NCBI GenBank assembly: GCA_019314185.1 | Contig: JAFCZU010000179.1 | Span: forward strand, 1-6,726 | DNA: 6,726 nucleotides | Direction of reading: 5' to 3' | Origin: Deltaproteobacteria bacterium | GTDB lineage: Bacteria > Desulfobacterota > Desulfobacteria > Desulfobacterales > ETH-SRB1 | Shown: positions 6,696 through 6,726 of the stretch, piece after piece | How the letters are laid out: each line of letters begins with the position of its first letter | How positions within the stretch are numbered: the first letter of the stretch is position 1 | Position numbers and translations under genes: made by a program | Notes under the pieces: generated by a model | The model's input: only the letters and a program-made list of their open reading frames with translations | The model's database searches: none | Told to the model about the DNA's origin: nothing

Positions 6696-6726
6696 ACAAA
6701 ATGATAAAACTAATTGGGCAAAAAAT
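6689..6726 (+). CDS. Possible start of a next gene, cut by the window end
   Basis: From ATG 6689 the frame reads MLNKMIKLIGQK and is open to the right edge, with a second in-frame Met at 6701. The first ATG overlaps the end of the preceding small ORF by 7 bp. No good Shine-Dalgarno is visible before either start. Twelve codons are too few to identify anything; it is listed only so that the right-hand end is not read as empty. Confidence 0.2.
   Translation, partial: MLNKMIKLIGQK

Noticed and set aside
6563..6726. CRISPR array or rho-independent terminator after the effector
   Set aside because: No repeated unit of 25-40 bp is present. The weak stem GTTTGT/ACAAAC (6629-6634 with 6646-6651) and the GC palindrome lack a following T-run.

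Overview
This window is a contiguous piece of a type III-A (Csm) CRISPR-Cas locus, all on the + strand. The order is cas10/csm1 (5'-truncated by the window edge), csm2, csm3, csm4, csm5, then a CARF-domain ancillary effector in the usual csm6 position, and about 160 bp of poorly explained tail. Every main call rests on family motifs readable in the translations: Cas10 GGGN and GGDD, the Csm3 catalytic Asp, the Csm5 IPG..IKG motif, and the CARF TAGTS and NIT-GYK motifs.

Layout. Bases 1-1766 encode most of Cas10. The reading frame is open to the left edge, and conserved Palm1 sequence lies upstream of the first internal ATG, so the HD nuclease region and true start are outside. After a 39-bp gap come csm2 (1806-2237), csm3 (2258-3076), csm4 (best start 3069, overlapping csm3 by 8 bp), csm5 (4098-5474) and the CARF effector (best start 5471, ATGA overlap with csm5). 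Gaps are 39, 20, -8, 3 and -4 bp, with Shine-Dalgarno sequences before csm2, csm3, csm4 and csm5. This looks like one operon transcribed from a promoter left of the window. I see no internal promoter or terminator.

How it works together (family knowledge). Csm1-5 with a crRNA bind target RNA. Csm3 subunits cut it, and Cas10 Palm domains make cyclic oligoadenylate (cOA) from ATP. cOA activates the CARF protein. The notable point is that this CARF protein has no HEPN R-x4-6-H motif, so it is not a classical Csm6/Csx1 RNase. Its C-terminal part looks more like a winged-helix linker followed by a RelE-like toxin fold, as in the CARF-RelE effectors (Cami1 type). It also keeps CARF residues aligned with those used for cOA cleavage in Crn1-type ring nucleases. 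That effector is the best lead in the window.

The organism cannot be named from this piece. The DNA is moderately AT-rich with strong AGGAGG-like ribosome sites and standard bacterial codon use. An anaerobic environmental bacterium (for example of the Desulfobacterota or Firmicutes kind) would fit, but this is a guess. No cas6, cas1, cas2 or CRISPR array is present here; they must lie outside or be supplied in trans.
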